The notes below the pieces were generated by a model, which made no database searches, was not told the DNA's origin, and saw nothing but the letters and a program-made list of their open reading frames with translations. Source: Armatimonadota bacterium (GTDB lineage: Bacteria; Armatimonadota; Fimbriimonadia; Fimbriimonadales; Fimbriimonadaceae). From it: a stretch of 64,000 bases of DNA. A program made the position numbers and the translations under genes. The stretch covers positions 1,149,805 to 1,213,804 of the forward strand of contig JBAXHT010000001.1 in the NCBI GenBank assembly GCA_037138755.1, read 5' to 3'. Below, one piece after another: positions 13,519 to 21,388 of the stretch (positions within the stretch are counted from its first letter, which is position 1; every line of letters starts with the position of its first letter).

Positions 13519-13881
13519 CTAGGCAGCATGTCGATTGATAACTTCTAGTACCTTATCGGCCTGGAAGGGCTTGACGATGAACTCTTTAGCTCCCGCCTGA
13601 AGGGCTTCAACCATTAAATTCTGTTGGCCCATTGCAGAGCACATCACGATTGTCGCGTTTGGGTCGGAAGCGCGGATGGCTTTCAGAGCCTCGATTCCGT
13701 CCATCTCGGGCATGGTGATGTCCATGGTGACCAGGTCTGGTTTGAGATCGTTGTAAAGCGAAACGGACTCAACTCCGTTTGCTGCTTCTCCAACGACTTC
13801 AAATCCGGCATCCGATAGGATGCGCTTGAGAGTGACTCGCATGAACAATGCGTCGTCTGTGATTAAGATGCGTTTAGCCAT
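13519..13881 (-). CDS. cheY: chemotaxis response regulator CheY
   Basis: A stand-alone receiver domain of 120 residues. The acidic pocket is TDD (Asp 9-10), the phospho-acceptor is Asp 54 in TMDITMPEMDG, the conserved Thr/Ser is in IVMCSAMGQ and the Lys is in IVKPFQ. The start was set at the ATG at 13881, because GAGGAG sits 6 nt upstream and the product then begins MAKRILITDD; an earlier in-frame start would add 15 non-conserved residues. It overlaps the end of cheR by 19 nt. Expected to carry the signal to the flagellar motor or another output, with CheX and CheC as phosphatases. Confidence 0.93.
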   Translation of the reverse strand: MAKRILITDDALFMRVTLKRILSDAGFEVVGEAANGVESVSLYNDLKPDLVTMDITMPEMDGIEALKAIRASDPNATIVMCSAMGQQNLMVEALQAGAKEFIVKPFQADKVLEVINRHAA

Positions 13882-14675
13882 TTTTTCTCCTCGCTTGGTT
13901 TCTGATAGAAATACGGTTTCGGACACTCGTAGCCGATTTCCTTTGGATTGAAGATGCGTTCGCTACCCCCGATGAAGAGGTATCCACCAGGTCGCAACGC
14001 ACCGTAGAATCGTCGGAAAATCTGCTCTTTTGCCTCGTCGACAAAGTAGATCAGAACATTCCGACAAACAATAAGGTCGTAGCCCGTGCCATAGCTGTCG
14101 GCAAGAAGGTTATGGCGTTGAAACGTCATGTACTTCTTCAGCTCGTCACTGACTGCGGCCCCCCGTGGCGTCTTGCTGAAGTATTTTTGATACTCCTTCG
14201 GAACGTCACGAAACTCTGTGCCGAACAACACCCCTTCCTGGGCTTGTTGCATTGCCGCGGCATCGATGTCCGTGCAGACAATGCGATGCGGCTTTCGGGG
14301 AGCATGAACGTCGAGGATCGAGGCAAGGCTGTAAGCCTCCGCACCCGTCGAGCATCCGGCACTCCAAACCTTGAGCGGCTTTCCGGCTTTTAACAAATCT
14401 GTTCGCATGAAGTGCTCCAGTTGCACCCAATGTTCCGGATTGCGGAACACTTCGGTGACATTGATCGCCAGGCGATCCAGGAACCATTCTCTTGCTTCTC
14501 GATCTTTGAGCACTAAATCGCAAAGCTCTTCAAAGCTCTTGAGCTTGCGCTGATCGATCAACATCAGCATTCGCCTGGTCAACTGATCTTGCTTGTAGTC
14601 GTTGAAGTTGATCCCTGCGACCGCATTGAAGCGGCGGTAGAAATCTTGAAACTGTTTTTCGTTAGGCTGCTGCAC
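13863..14675 (-). CDS. cheR: chemoreceptor glutamate methyltransferase CheR
   Basis: The 270-residue protein has an N-terminal helical CheR domain and a Rossmann methyltransferase domain with the SAM-binding motif WSAGCSTGAEAYSLA, the acidic SAM ribose contact in IVCTDIDAAAM and the family motif LIVCRNVLIYF. It methylates glutamates on chemoreceptors using S-adenosylmethionine, opposed by CheB. It overlaps cheB by 14 nt upstream and cheY by 19 nt downstream. A likely substrate receptor is encoded at 44619-46955. Confidence 0.95.
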   Translation of the reverse strand: MQQPNEKQFQDFYRRFNAVAGINFNDYKQDQLTRRMLMLIDQRKLKSFEELCDLVLKDREAREWFLDRLAINVTEVFRNPEHWVQLEHFMRTDLLKAGKPLKVWSAGCSTGAEAYSLASILDVHAPRKPHRIVCTDIDAAAMQQAQEGVLFGTEFRDVPKEYQKYFSKTPRGAAVSDELKKYMTFQRHNLLADSYGTGYDLIVCRNVLIYFVDEAKEQIFRRFYGALRPGGYLFIGGSERIFNPKEIGYECPKPYFYQKPSEEKKWLNAS

Positions 14676-15690
14676 GTCTTCCTCCCTGTAGTCCAGCCAC
14701 GATCGCCATGTATAGCTCGTGGGCAGGGAACTCGCCGTCTACTGCTCCAGCTTCTTTAGCCGAGCGCGGCATCCCGTAGACGGTGCAGGTCTCGGCGGAT
14801 TCTCCGAGAATCATGCCGCCCGCCTTCTTGACTGCTTGGGCTCCGGCGGTTCCATCCCGTCCCATCCCGGTCATGATCACGCCGAGCGCCCGATCACCCA
14901 AATACTTTGCACCAGATTCAAACAGGTAGTCAGCGCAAGGCTTCACGCCGAGCCGATCTGGAGCATCGTTAAATTTGAGAGAGCTTTCTGAAGCAAACTC
15001 CAAGTGCATGCCGCCTTGCGCCAGCAGCGCGACTCCCGGTTCCAATTTGTCTCCGTCCTGGGCTTCGCGGACCTTGAATGAACCTGCCCCGTCGAGCCGG
15101 TGCGCCAGACTCTTAGTGAACCCGACAGGCATGTGCTGAACGATGACACATGGCACTCGCATACTCTTCGGTAGCGTTTCAAACAGCGTCATCAACGCCT
15201 TTGGACCGCCAGTCGAGGAAGCAATCAGCAGGACTTTGTTCGACTCAACAGCCTTGAGTTTCGGTGCCGAACCGAGTGGTGCCCGGTTGGACATCTTCGC
15301 CTGTGCTGCGGTGCGGACCTTGGGGATCAACTCCTTAAAGGTCTGATCCATTGACTCGGCGGTGATTTGAGTCGGCTTCGCAATGAAATCAATCGCACCG
15401 ATTTCAAGGGCAGTCATCGTTGCCTTTGTGCCCACGGCGGTTAGCGTCGAACACATGACTACCGGCGTCGGGGCTTCCCGCATCACTTCCTGCAGGGCAA
15501 TCAACCCGTTCTTATTAGGCATTTCGATGTCAAGCGTAATGACATCTGGTTTCAGCAATCGAACATTAGCAAGGACTTCGTCACCACTCGCCGCGGTTCC
15601 CACAACCTCCATATCGCCGGCTTTGTTGATAGCATCGCAAATCACTCGGCGCATGAAGATTGAGTCATCGACAACCAAGACCTTGATCAT
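14662..15690 (-). CDS. cheB: chemotaxis response regulator / protein-glutamate methylesterase CheB
   Basis: A 342-residue protein with a receiver domain (Asp 54 in TLDIEMPNKNG, Lys in IAKPTQ) joined by a linker to a CheB methylesterase domain. The catalytic Ser is in IASSTGGPKAL, the His in IVQHMPVGFT and the Asp in IMTGMGRDGTAG. It demethylates and deamidates chemoreceptors when phosphorylated. It overlaps the HDOD gene by 4 nt (ATGA) and cheR by 14 nt, so translation is probably coupled. Confidence 0.95.
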   Translation of the reverse strand: MIKVLVVDDSIFMRRVICDAINKAGDMEVVGTAASGDEVLANVRLLKPDVITLDIEMPNKNGLIALQEVMREAPTPVVMCSTLTAVGTKATMTALEIGAIDFIAKPTQITAESMDQTFKELIPKVRTAAQAKMSNRAPLGSAPKLKAVESNKVLLIASSTGGPKALMTLFETLPKSMRVPCVIVQHMPVGFTKSLAHRLDGAGSFKVREAQDGDKLEPGVALLAQGGMHLEFASESSLKFNDAPDRLGVKPCADYLFESGAKYLGDRALGVIMTGMGRDGTAGAQAVKKAGGMILGESAETCTVYGMPRSAKEAGAVDGEFPAHELYMAIVAGLQGGRRAAA

Positions 15691-16541
15691 GCTGCTCTCC
15701 TCTCGACACCTTGCAACTCATCGCACTGAGAGATTGCACAATCAAGCATCTCGTTAAGTTCGTCCATCGTCAATCCGACCCGCTCAAACGCCTCTTGATC
15801 TAATTGATAGATCTGACCAAACGCCCCTTCGTTGATGCCTCGCTCCCTAACCATAAAGTCAGCGACGTGGATCAAATCAGCAATCGGATCTGGACATTCA
15901 GGCAAGCTCGGCTGGTGATGAAAACGGATCGCGCTCCCGTAAACCTTCGGCAGATTCCACACGTCGCAGAGTTCGGCTCCGACTTCGGCATGGTCAAACC
16001 CATAAACCTCGCGTTCAATCTCATCCAAGGGGCGTTGCTCCTTCTCGGCTCGGTTGACGAGGGACTCGAATTGACACTCCTTCCACACTGCAAAGACAAC
16101 CGTGCCAAGATCGTGCAACAGTCCGATGCAGAACGGCAATTCGGCGTCTTGCATTTCCTTCTTGGTCGCCATCGACCGCACAAGGTATGCGGTGGTCAGT
16201 GAGTGGTTCCAAAGCAGGGTAGGGCTGATGCCTTTGCCGTTCAAGGCCTTGTGTAACCAAGGAAAGCTTGCTGCCACAAGCGACAAACTCTTGACTGTAC
16301 GCATTCCGAGTACAACCACCGCGTCGGAAATGGATGTCACTTCGCGAGCCATTCCGTAGAAGGCCGAGTTAGCGAGCCGAAGAATTCTCACGGAGAGACT
16401 TGGATCTCGAGCCAAAGTTGCCGCAACGTGAATCGCACTCGAGTCCGCCAAGTCTGCGACTCGCATGACCTCAAATGCAACTTCTGGCATCGATGGCAAC
16501 TCAGTAGTTTGCCGTAGTAATTGATTAAGCTGCGCGGACAT
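15687..16541 (-). CDS. HDOD domain protein
   Basis: The 284-residue protein is mostly a HDOD domain (LPSMPEVAFEVM near residue 15, then ILRLANSAFYG near 55, and LLHDLGTVVF near 150). HDOD proteins lack full HD phosphodiesterase catalysis and often act in signalling or motility regulation. Its position inside the che operon, overlapping cheD by 17 nt and cheB by 4 nt, suggests a role linked to chemotaxis output, but the partner is unknown. Confidence 0.88.
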   Translation of the reverse strand: MSAQLNQLLRQTTELPSMPEVAFEVMRVADLADSSAIHVAATLARDPSLSVRILRLANSAFYGMAREVTSISDAVVVLGMRTVKSLSLVAASFPWLHKALNGKGISPTLLWNHSLTTAYLVRSMATKKEMQDAELPFCIGLLHDLGTVVFAVWKECQFESLVNRAEKEQRPLDEIEREVYGFDHAEVGAELCDVWNLPKVYGSAIRFHHQPSLPECPDPIADLIHVADFMVRERGINEGAFGQIYQLDQEAFERVGLTMDELNEMLDCAISQCDELQGVERRAA

Positions 16542-17094
16542 GTTGACCCTCCCCGAACTTGTGTAGCAAGTTCATCTCCCGAGAACCACATGCCACGAAT
16601 ACCTCCCCTGACCCCAGGCACAATTGCGTGGACGTTGCCTGAGTTCCGCCGATCAGATCGGCTTCAAGGCGGGCATTGTGCTTGGTCAGGTTCTCGTGCA
16701 GAGCTTGGATGTTTCGCTCGCCAATGCTGAGATTCAAGCTAGCAGCTCCTGCGCCGAACTTAAAGACATTTGCGCCGCCTACAGCGACAAACTTGAGTCG
16801 ACTCCGATTCGCTCCGGCGTTGATCAGCTCTTTGATCAAAGCAGGGATCGCCAAGTCCATGTAGCGCCCCGGAAGGTCGAGGTCCTTTCGTCCAGTGCTA
16901 TCTGGCAGCACGACATGTGCAACTCCACCAACGTAACTTAGTGGGTCGTATGCCATGAGTCCGATGCAACTACCCAGGCCATGGCAACCTACCATCGGGG
17001 CCTTTCGCGCGACATATATCTCGCCCAATCGGGCGATCAAAATATCCTTTGTCTCCACTGTTACGCGGCCATCCCTAAGCCGAGGCGATCCCAT
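16525..17094 (-). CDS. cheD: chemoreceptor glutamine deamidase CheD
   Basis: CheD family, 189 residues from the ATG at 17094. The Cys nucleophile is in GLGSCIGLMAYD, the catalytic His in HVVLPDS, and a Gly-rich segment FVAVGGANVF follows. CheD deamidates receptor glutamines and in Bacillus is sequestered by CheC, whose gene lies directly upstream. The ATG overlaps cheC by 34 nt. A GTG at 17058, just after the cheC TAA, would give a product 12 residues shorter that fits the usual N terminus equally well, so the start is uncertain. Confidence 0.92.
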   Translation of the reverse strand: MGSPRLRDGRVTVETKDILIARLGEIYVARKAPMVGCHGLGSCIGLMAYDPLSYVGGVAHVVLPDSTGRKDLDLPGRYMDLAIPALIKELINAGANRSRLKFVAVGGANVFKFGAGAASLNLSIGERNIQALHENLTKHNARLEADLIGGTQATSTQLCLGSGEVFVACGSREMNLLHKFGEGQHVRAA

Positions 17095-17702
17095 AGTAGT
17101 TCGACCGACTCTTGACTCGGGATGAGCAGGAAGCTGCCCTTGACAGCCTCTTGGTCATCCCAGAGCTTAGTTTCGATAAACAGGGCAACTGCCTGCTCCG
17201 ATGCCTCGGCGGCAATCGAGCCAAGGATCGAACCGAATGAATCGACCGCAAGCATCGGTGGCGTAGCGTTGCTAAACAATCCGGTGAAATCTGTAAATGC
17301 GGAAAGGAATGACCCGTTGATGATGTTTCCGACTTCAACGACGGAGCTCCATTCAAGTTCCGTGAGCTCATCGGCAGTCTCTGGTGCGGAGCCGATTAGC
17401 ATTTGCCACAGTGCTTGACAACTTGGCCAGTCGAGGAAAAATGCCATGCGTCCATTGAAGTCGCCGTCCACTGCCATGTAGATCACAGCGTGAGTGTCGT
17501 CAACGTTATCGATCAGCTCGTGAACTCGGTCAAATGTGATCGGGCGAACCTGTGGAACAGAAATCAGGAAGTCTCGTCCGCAGACCGAAGCAAGGGCGCG
17601 TGCGGCGTGCCCCGTACCAATATTGGCAATCTCATTGAGAGCGCTCATGCGCATGTTCTGGTTCTCAATTGCCTGAACAATACTGATCGTGTTATCCGCC
17701 AT
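17061..17702 (-). CDS. cheC: CheY-P phosphatase CheC
   Basis: The 213-residue protein has the two CheC active-site helices: ALNEIANIGTGHAARAL near residues 21-37 and EVGNIINGSFLSAF near 120-133, each with the E..N pair. CheC dephosphorylates CheY-P and binds CheD. It is the first gene of the minus-strand che operon. The ATG at 17702 (MADNTIS) was chosen over an upstream TTG at 17720, which adds six non-conserved residues. It diverges from the acc operon across a 69-nt intergenic region, and no strong -10/-35 pair is visible there. Confidence 0.92.
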   Translation of the reverse strand: MADNTISIVQAIENQNMRMSALNEIANIGTGHAARALASVCGRDFLISVPQVRPITFDRVHELIDNVDDTHAVIYMAVDGDFNGRMAFFLDWPSCQALWQMLIGSAPETADELTELEWSSVVEVGNIINGSFLSAFTDFTGLFSNATPPMLAVDSFGSILGSIAAEASEQAVALFIETKLWDDQEAVKGSFLLIPSQESVELLWDRLGLGMAA

Positions 17703-17771
17703 GCGAAGGTGATTCCACAAAATTACTTGCTAGTAACACAGAATTTTGGGGATTGGTACACTGTTAGGGTT

Positions 17772-18185
17772 ATGTCCGCTATCGACTTCGAACTGGTCCG
17801 GCACGCACTAGATGTTGCTGTGCAAAGCCAGATGAATGAAGTAGAGCTTGAAGTCGGCGCTGCGAAATTTTCCGCAGTGATCGAGAAAAAAGCGGCACCT
17901 AAGGTTGCACCCTCGCAGACCGTCGAAACTGCTGCACCCGCTGTCGTAGAAATTCAACCTTCCAGCAAACCGATCAAGGCAACATCGGTAGGGATATTCA
18001 GAACGGCCAAGGTGCCTTTGATTGCAGGAGCAACCGTCGAGAAGGGCGATGTGATCGGAACGATCTTCGCGCTTGGAATCTCCTCCGAAGTCCACTCTGC
18101 TATTGCCGGAACGATCTCTGACATCCTTGTTGAAGACGGTGACCCCGTCGAATATGGTCAGCCGATCATGGAGATCCTTATATGA
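17772..18185 (+). CDS. AccB-like biotinyl-domain protein without the biotinylation lysine
   Basis: The 137-residue protein has the layout of acetyl-CoA carboxylase BCCP: an N-terminal AccB helix/strand region (FELVRHALDVAVQSQMNEVE), a Pro/Ala-rich linker (~45-70), and a C-terminal barrel (VGIFRTAKVP to PVEYGQPIMEIL). Where BCCP has the E-A-M-K-M tetrad in the hairpin, this protein reads FALGISSEV, so the lysine is replaced by Gly and no Lys occurs in the turn. The pattern resembles the plant BADC proteins, non-biotinylated BCCP homologues that regulate acetyl-CoA carboxylase. It overlaps the following gene by ATGA and sits where accB normally precedes accC. A true AccB would have to be encoded elsewhere. 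Confidence 0.85.
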   Translation: MSAIDFELVRHALDVAVQSQMNEVELEVGAAKFSAVIEKKAAPKVAPSQTVETAAPAVVEIQPSSKPIKATSVGIFRTAKVPLIAGATVEKGDVIGTIFALGISSEVHSAIAGTISDILVEDGDPVEYGQPIMEILI

Positions 18186-18544
18186 GACGCGGCCAGACCC
18201 TCGTTGCGAGCCTCGCCGTCATAGCAATCATCGCGATCCTCGCCGTCGTTATGATGAAAGGTATGGGAGGCGCGGCACCAAAACCTAAAGCTGATGGTCG
18301 AGGAAAAACCGTGATGGGTAACGCGATGGCAACCGCCAATGATTCGGCGTGCCAAAGCAATTTGAGCCAGATGCGGCAGCTGATACAAGTCCAAAAAACC
18401 TCCGATGATGAGTTCAAGCCCACTTCACCCGCCGACATTCCTGGTGCGGCAAGCGTGAGTAAATGCCCGGTCGGCAAGGAAACCTATTTGGTCGACGAGC
18501 AGGGCAACGTCCATTGCCCCCACTTAGGACACGAGAAATACTGA
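18182..18544 (+). CDS. pilin-like single-TM protein between accB-like and accC
   Basis: The 120-residue product begins [20 protein letters not shown], which looks like a class III prepilin leader and hydrophobic N-terminal helix, although the position-5 Glu of mature pilins is Ala here. Residues ~58-120 have a CQSNLSQMRQ segment like secreted prepilin-type proteins of this phylum and end with two Cys motifs (SKCPVGKE and VHCPHLGHE) that could form a disulfide or bind metal. The ATG overlaps the previous stop (ATGA) and the stop overlaps the accC start (TGATG), so the three genes appear translationally coupled. No function is known. Confidence 0.75.
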   Translation: MRRGQTLVASLAVIAIIAILAVVMMKGMGGAAPKPKADGRGKTVMGNAMATANDSACQSNLSQMRQLIQVQKTSDDEFKPTSPADIPGAASVSKCPVGKETYLVDEQGNVHCPHLGHEKY

Positions 18545-19899
18545 TGCTGAAAAAGGTTCTCATTGCAAACCGTGGCGAAATTGCCTGCCGTGCTATCCGC
18601 GCCTGCCGCGAACTGGGTATCGCTTCAGTAGCGATTTACAGCGAGGCAGACCGCGAAAGCCTTCACGTCAAGCTTGCCGACCAAGCCATCTGCGTCGGTG
18701 CCGGAAGCAACGGAGACTCTTATCTCAACCTCGCAAACGTTCTGATGGCTACCCAAATCAGCGGGGCTGAAGCTGTTCACCCTGGCTACGGATACTTCTC
18801 CGAGAGGGCAAACTTCGCGGTTGCACTAGAATCACTTGGAGTTAAGTTCATCGGACCTCCAACCGGAGCAATCGAGGCCATGGGCGACAAAGCCAGTGCC
18901 AAAAAAGCGGCTATCGAAGCCAACTGTCCTGTCGTGCCCGGCTCCGACGGCCCTGTCGCAAACGACAGCGAAGCCATTCAAGTCGCCGAAGAAATCGGCT
19001 ATCCAGTGCTATTGAAGGCTGTCGCGGGTGGCGGCGGTCGGGGCATCCGCCGCGTCAACAACTCCGAGGAACTCAGCGGGCTCTGGAAAATGGCGACCGC
19101 CGAAGCCCAAGCCTCCTTCGGCTCGGGTGAAATGCTGGTCGAAAAATTCGTTCTCAATCCCCGCCACGTCGAAATTCAGGTCTTCGGCGACAGCTATGGA
19201 AACATGGTCTACCTTGGAGAGCGAGAGTGCTCGATACAGAACCTGCGTCACCAGAAGCTCGTCGAAGAAGCCCCCTACGCCGACCTGCCTCCCGAGGTCC
19301 GAAAGAGCATGGGAGAGGCTGCTGTCAGGGTCGCAAGCAGCGTTGGATATCAAAATGCGGGAACAGTTGAGTTCCTTGTCGACACCGATTTCAACTACTA
19401 CTTCTTGGAGATGAACACTCGCCTACAAGTTGAGCACCCCGTGACCGAAGAGATCACTGGAATCGACCTGATGCAACTCATGCTCCGCACCACCAGCGGC
19501 GAAAAGCTCCCTTTCACCCAAGCCGATATCAAGCTAAAAGGTCACGCGATCGAAGCTCGGATCACCGCCCAAGACCCCGACAACGACTTCTCGCCTTCTA
19601 CCGGAAAAATCACTGGCTGGCGCGCGCCAATGGGTCGCGGAGTTCGTATGGAATCCCACTGTTACGCCGGACTGACGGTTACTCCTTTCTATGATCCCCT
19701 CCTCGCCAAACTCATCGTCCGAGGCGAAACCCGAGCAGAGGCAGTGAGCAAACTCCAAGCCGCGCTACATGAATTTGAAGTGGAGGGCATCGCCACGAAT
19801 ATCCCATTCCTGCGTCGGCTAGCGGCCACACCTTCCTATGTCGCGGGTAACTTCGACACGGGATTCGTGCCGAAGTTCCTCGACGGTGAGGCCGTTTGA
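18544..19899 (+). CDS. accC: acetyl-CoA carboxylase biotin carboxylase subunit AccC
   Basis: The 451-residue product matches biotin carboxylase in length and order: the pre-ATP-grasp domain (LIANRGEIACRAIRAC), ATP-grasp with the Gly-rich loop AVAGGGGRGIRRV, the HxEIQVFGD strand, the FLEMNTRLQVEHPVTE catalytic segment, and the C-terminal HAIEARITAQDP region. It carboxylates biotin on BCCP with ATP and bicarbonate in the first step of malonyl-CoA synthesis. The ATG shares one base with the preceding TGA. The upstream BCCP-like protein lacks biotin, so the real carrier must come from another locus. Confidence 0.96.
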   Translation: MLKKVLIANRGEIACRAIRACRELGIASVAIYSEADRESLHVKLADQAICVGAGSNGDSYLNLANVLMATQISGAEAVHPGYGYFSERANFAVALESLGVKFIGPPTGAIEAMGDKASAKKAAIEANCPVVPGSDGPVANDSEAIQVAEEIGYPVLLKAVAGGGGRGIRRVNNSEELSGLWKMATAEAQASFGSGEMLVEKFVLNPRHVEIQVFGDSYGNMVYLGERECSIQNLRHQKLVEEAPYADLPPEVRKSMGEAAVRVASSVGYQNAGTVEFLVDTDFNYYFLEMNTRLQVEHPVTEEITGIDLMQLMLRTTSGEKLPFTQADIKLKGHAIEARITAQDPDNDFSPSTGKITGWRAPMGRGVRMESHCYAGLTVTPFYDPLLAKLIVRGETRAEAVSKLQAALHEFEVEGIATNIPFLRRLAATPSYVAGNFDTGFVPKFLDGEAV

Positions 19900-20522
19900 G
19901 CACCCCCTTTAGCTTCCGCCGAGTCGCCCGCGAGTGCGCTCTTCGCGCAATCTACACTTGCGAGTTGTCGCAGGTCTCCATCGATGACGCCCTTGAACTG
20001 ACGTTCGATGCATTTCATGACGAGGAACAGCTAGATGATCTCACAAAGGGCGTCGACTATCCCGACGCCACCCTCGACCTCGTATTCCGCTTCGCTCGAG
20101 CTTTAGCAAAGGGAGCTTGGCAACACCGTGTTGGCCTCGACCGGACCATCTCCGCAGCAATCCCTGACTACGATTACAATCGTCTTGCCTCGGTGGATCG
20201 AAATGTGATGCGCCTGGCTCTTCACGAACTTCACGACTACCCTTATATCCCGCCTGCGGTGACGATCAACGAAGCCGTCGAAATGGCGAAGAAGTACAGC
20301 ACTGCCGAGAGCGGCAAATTCGTCAACGGCGTCCTCGGTACCGTGCTGAAGCAAACCCTCAAAGCCAACTTCGACCCAAAAACCGCCCCCGCTGACCCAG
20401 ATCTAGGCGAAGCCGAGCGCATCTTCCGCGCCCCAAAAGTCGAGCCAGAAGAGGAAACCATCGAAGCCGATTCCGAACAAGGAAAGCTTGTCAACCGCTT
20501 CGGCTGGACGATCAAGCAGTAA
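19896..20522 (+). CDS. nusB: transcription antitermination protein NusB
   Basis: The 208-residue protein aligns with NusB through RRVARECALRAIYTCELSQ at the N terminus, RNVMRLALHELHDY near 108-121 and the AVEMAKKYSTAESGKFVNGVLG signature spread over ~130-151. It has an acidic C-terminal extension beyond the usual 140-160 residues. NusB binds boxA RNA with NusE (S10) and supports rRNA antitermination. The start is TTG, overlapping the accC stop as TTGA. The order acc genes-nusB-folD is also known from Firmicutes. Confidence 0.93.
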   Translation: MSTPFSFRRVARECALRAIYTCELSQVSIDDALELTFDAFHDEEQLDDLTKGVDYPDATLDLVFRFARALAKGAWQHRVGLDRTISAAIPDYDYNRLASVDRNVMRLALHELHDYPYIPPAVTINEAVEMAKKYSTAESGKFVNGVLGTVLKQTLKANFDPKTAPADPDLGEAERIFRAPKVEPEEETIEADSEQGKLVNRFGWTIKQ

Positions 20523-20536
20523 ACTCTTGCCGTACT

Positions 20537-21388
20537 ATGGCAACCATCCTTGACGGGCTCGCTCTCTCCAAAATCGTTCGCGCTGAGCTTGCCGAGCGAG
20601 TTGCCGCCCTCAGAGTAAAGGGAGTCACGCCTCGGCTCGACGTTGTCGTCGCCGCCCAAGACCCTGCTTCCGTTGCCTACGTCAACATGAAAAAGAAATG
20701 GGCCGCCGCCGCTGGCATGATCGGCGAACAGTTCGAGATTGACGAAAAAACCACCCAACAGGAGTTGATCGACATCATCGGTTCGCTCAACGCAAATCCC
20801 GCAGTCCACGGAGTCCTCCTTCAGCACCCGCTTCCAAAACACCTCGACGAGAACGCTGCCTTGCTTGCTCTTGGAGCGGAAAAAGATGCCGACGGGATCA
20901 CTCCCGCATCTTTGGGACGCCTGACCGCTGGACTCGATGGATTCCGCTGCGCGACCCCGCTGGGCATCACCAAAATTCTCGACCACTACAACATCGACGT
21001 CACCGGAAAGCGCGCTCTTGTCATCGGTCGAAGCCACATCCTCGGCAAACCGATGGCTCTGATGCTGCTCGAAAGGAACGCCACCGTCACCATCGCCCAC
21101 AGCAAAACCCTGGACCTCGCCGACCGATGCCGTGAAGCCGACATACTCGTCGCCGCCGTTGGCCGCGCCGAGATGGTCAAAGGCGATTGGATCAAGCCTG
21201 GAGCCACTGTCATTGATGCCGGATATAACAAAGTTGAGGGCCGAAAAGGTGATGTTGGGGACGTTCACTTCGAGTCCGCTGTTGAAATAGCCGGAGCGAT
21301 CACTCCCGTCCCCGGCGGAGTCGGGCCGATGACGGTCGCCAGTCTATTGAGCAATGCAGTTACAGCGGCGGAAAAAACGGTTTCGTAA
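20537..21388 (+). CDS. folD: methylenetetrahydrofolate dehydrogenase/cyclohydrolase FolD
   Basis: A 283-residue bifunctional enzyme that interconverts 5,10-methylene-, methenyl- and 10-formyl-THF with NADP(H). Visible motifs are the YVNMK catalytic Tyr/Lys (about residues 48-52), VLLQHPLPKH, the NADP-binding GRSHILGKPMALML and the C-terminal PVPGGVGPMTVA. It starts 14 nt after nusB and its 3' end overlaps the next gene by 35 nt. Confidence 0.97.
   Translation: MATILDGLALSKIVRAELAERVAALRVKGVTPRLDVVVAAQDPASVAYVNMKKKWAAAAGMIGEQFEIDEKTTQQELIDIIGSLNANPAVHGVLLQHPLPKHLDENAALLALGAEKDADGITPASLGRLTAGLDGFRCATPLGITKILDHYNIDVTGKRALVIGRSHILGKPMALMLLERNATVTIAHSKTLDLADRCREADILVAAVGRAEMVKGDWIKPGATVIDAGYNKVEGRKGDVGDVHFESAVEIAGAITPVPGGVGPMTVASLLSNAVTAAEKTVS

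Noticed and set aside
17403-17771. Upstream extension of the accB-like frame by 123 codons on the plus strand
   Set aside because: It is antisense to cheC, has no AccB similarity, and the ATG at 17772 gives a normal BCCP start.
20243-21268. 341-codon open frame antisense to nusB/folD
   Set aside because: Shadow of conserved genes on the other strand; no domain.
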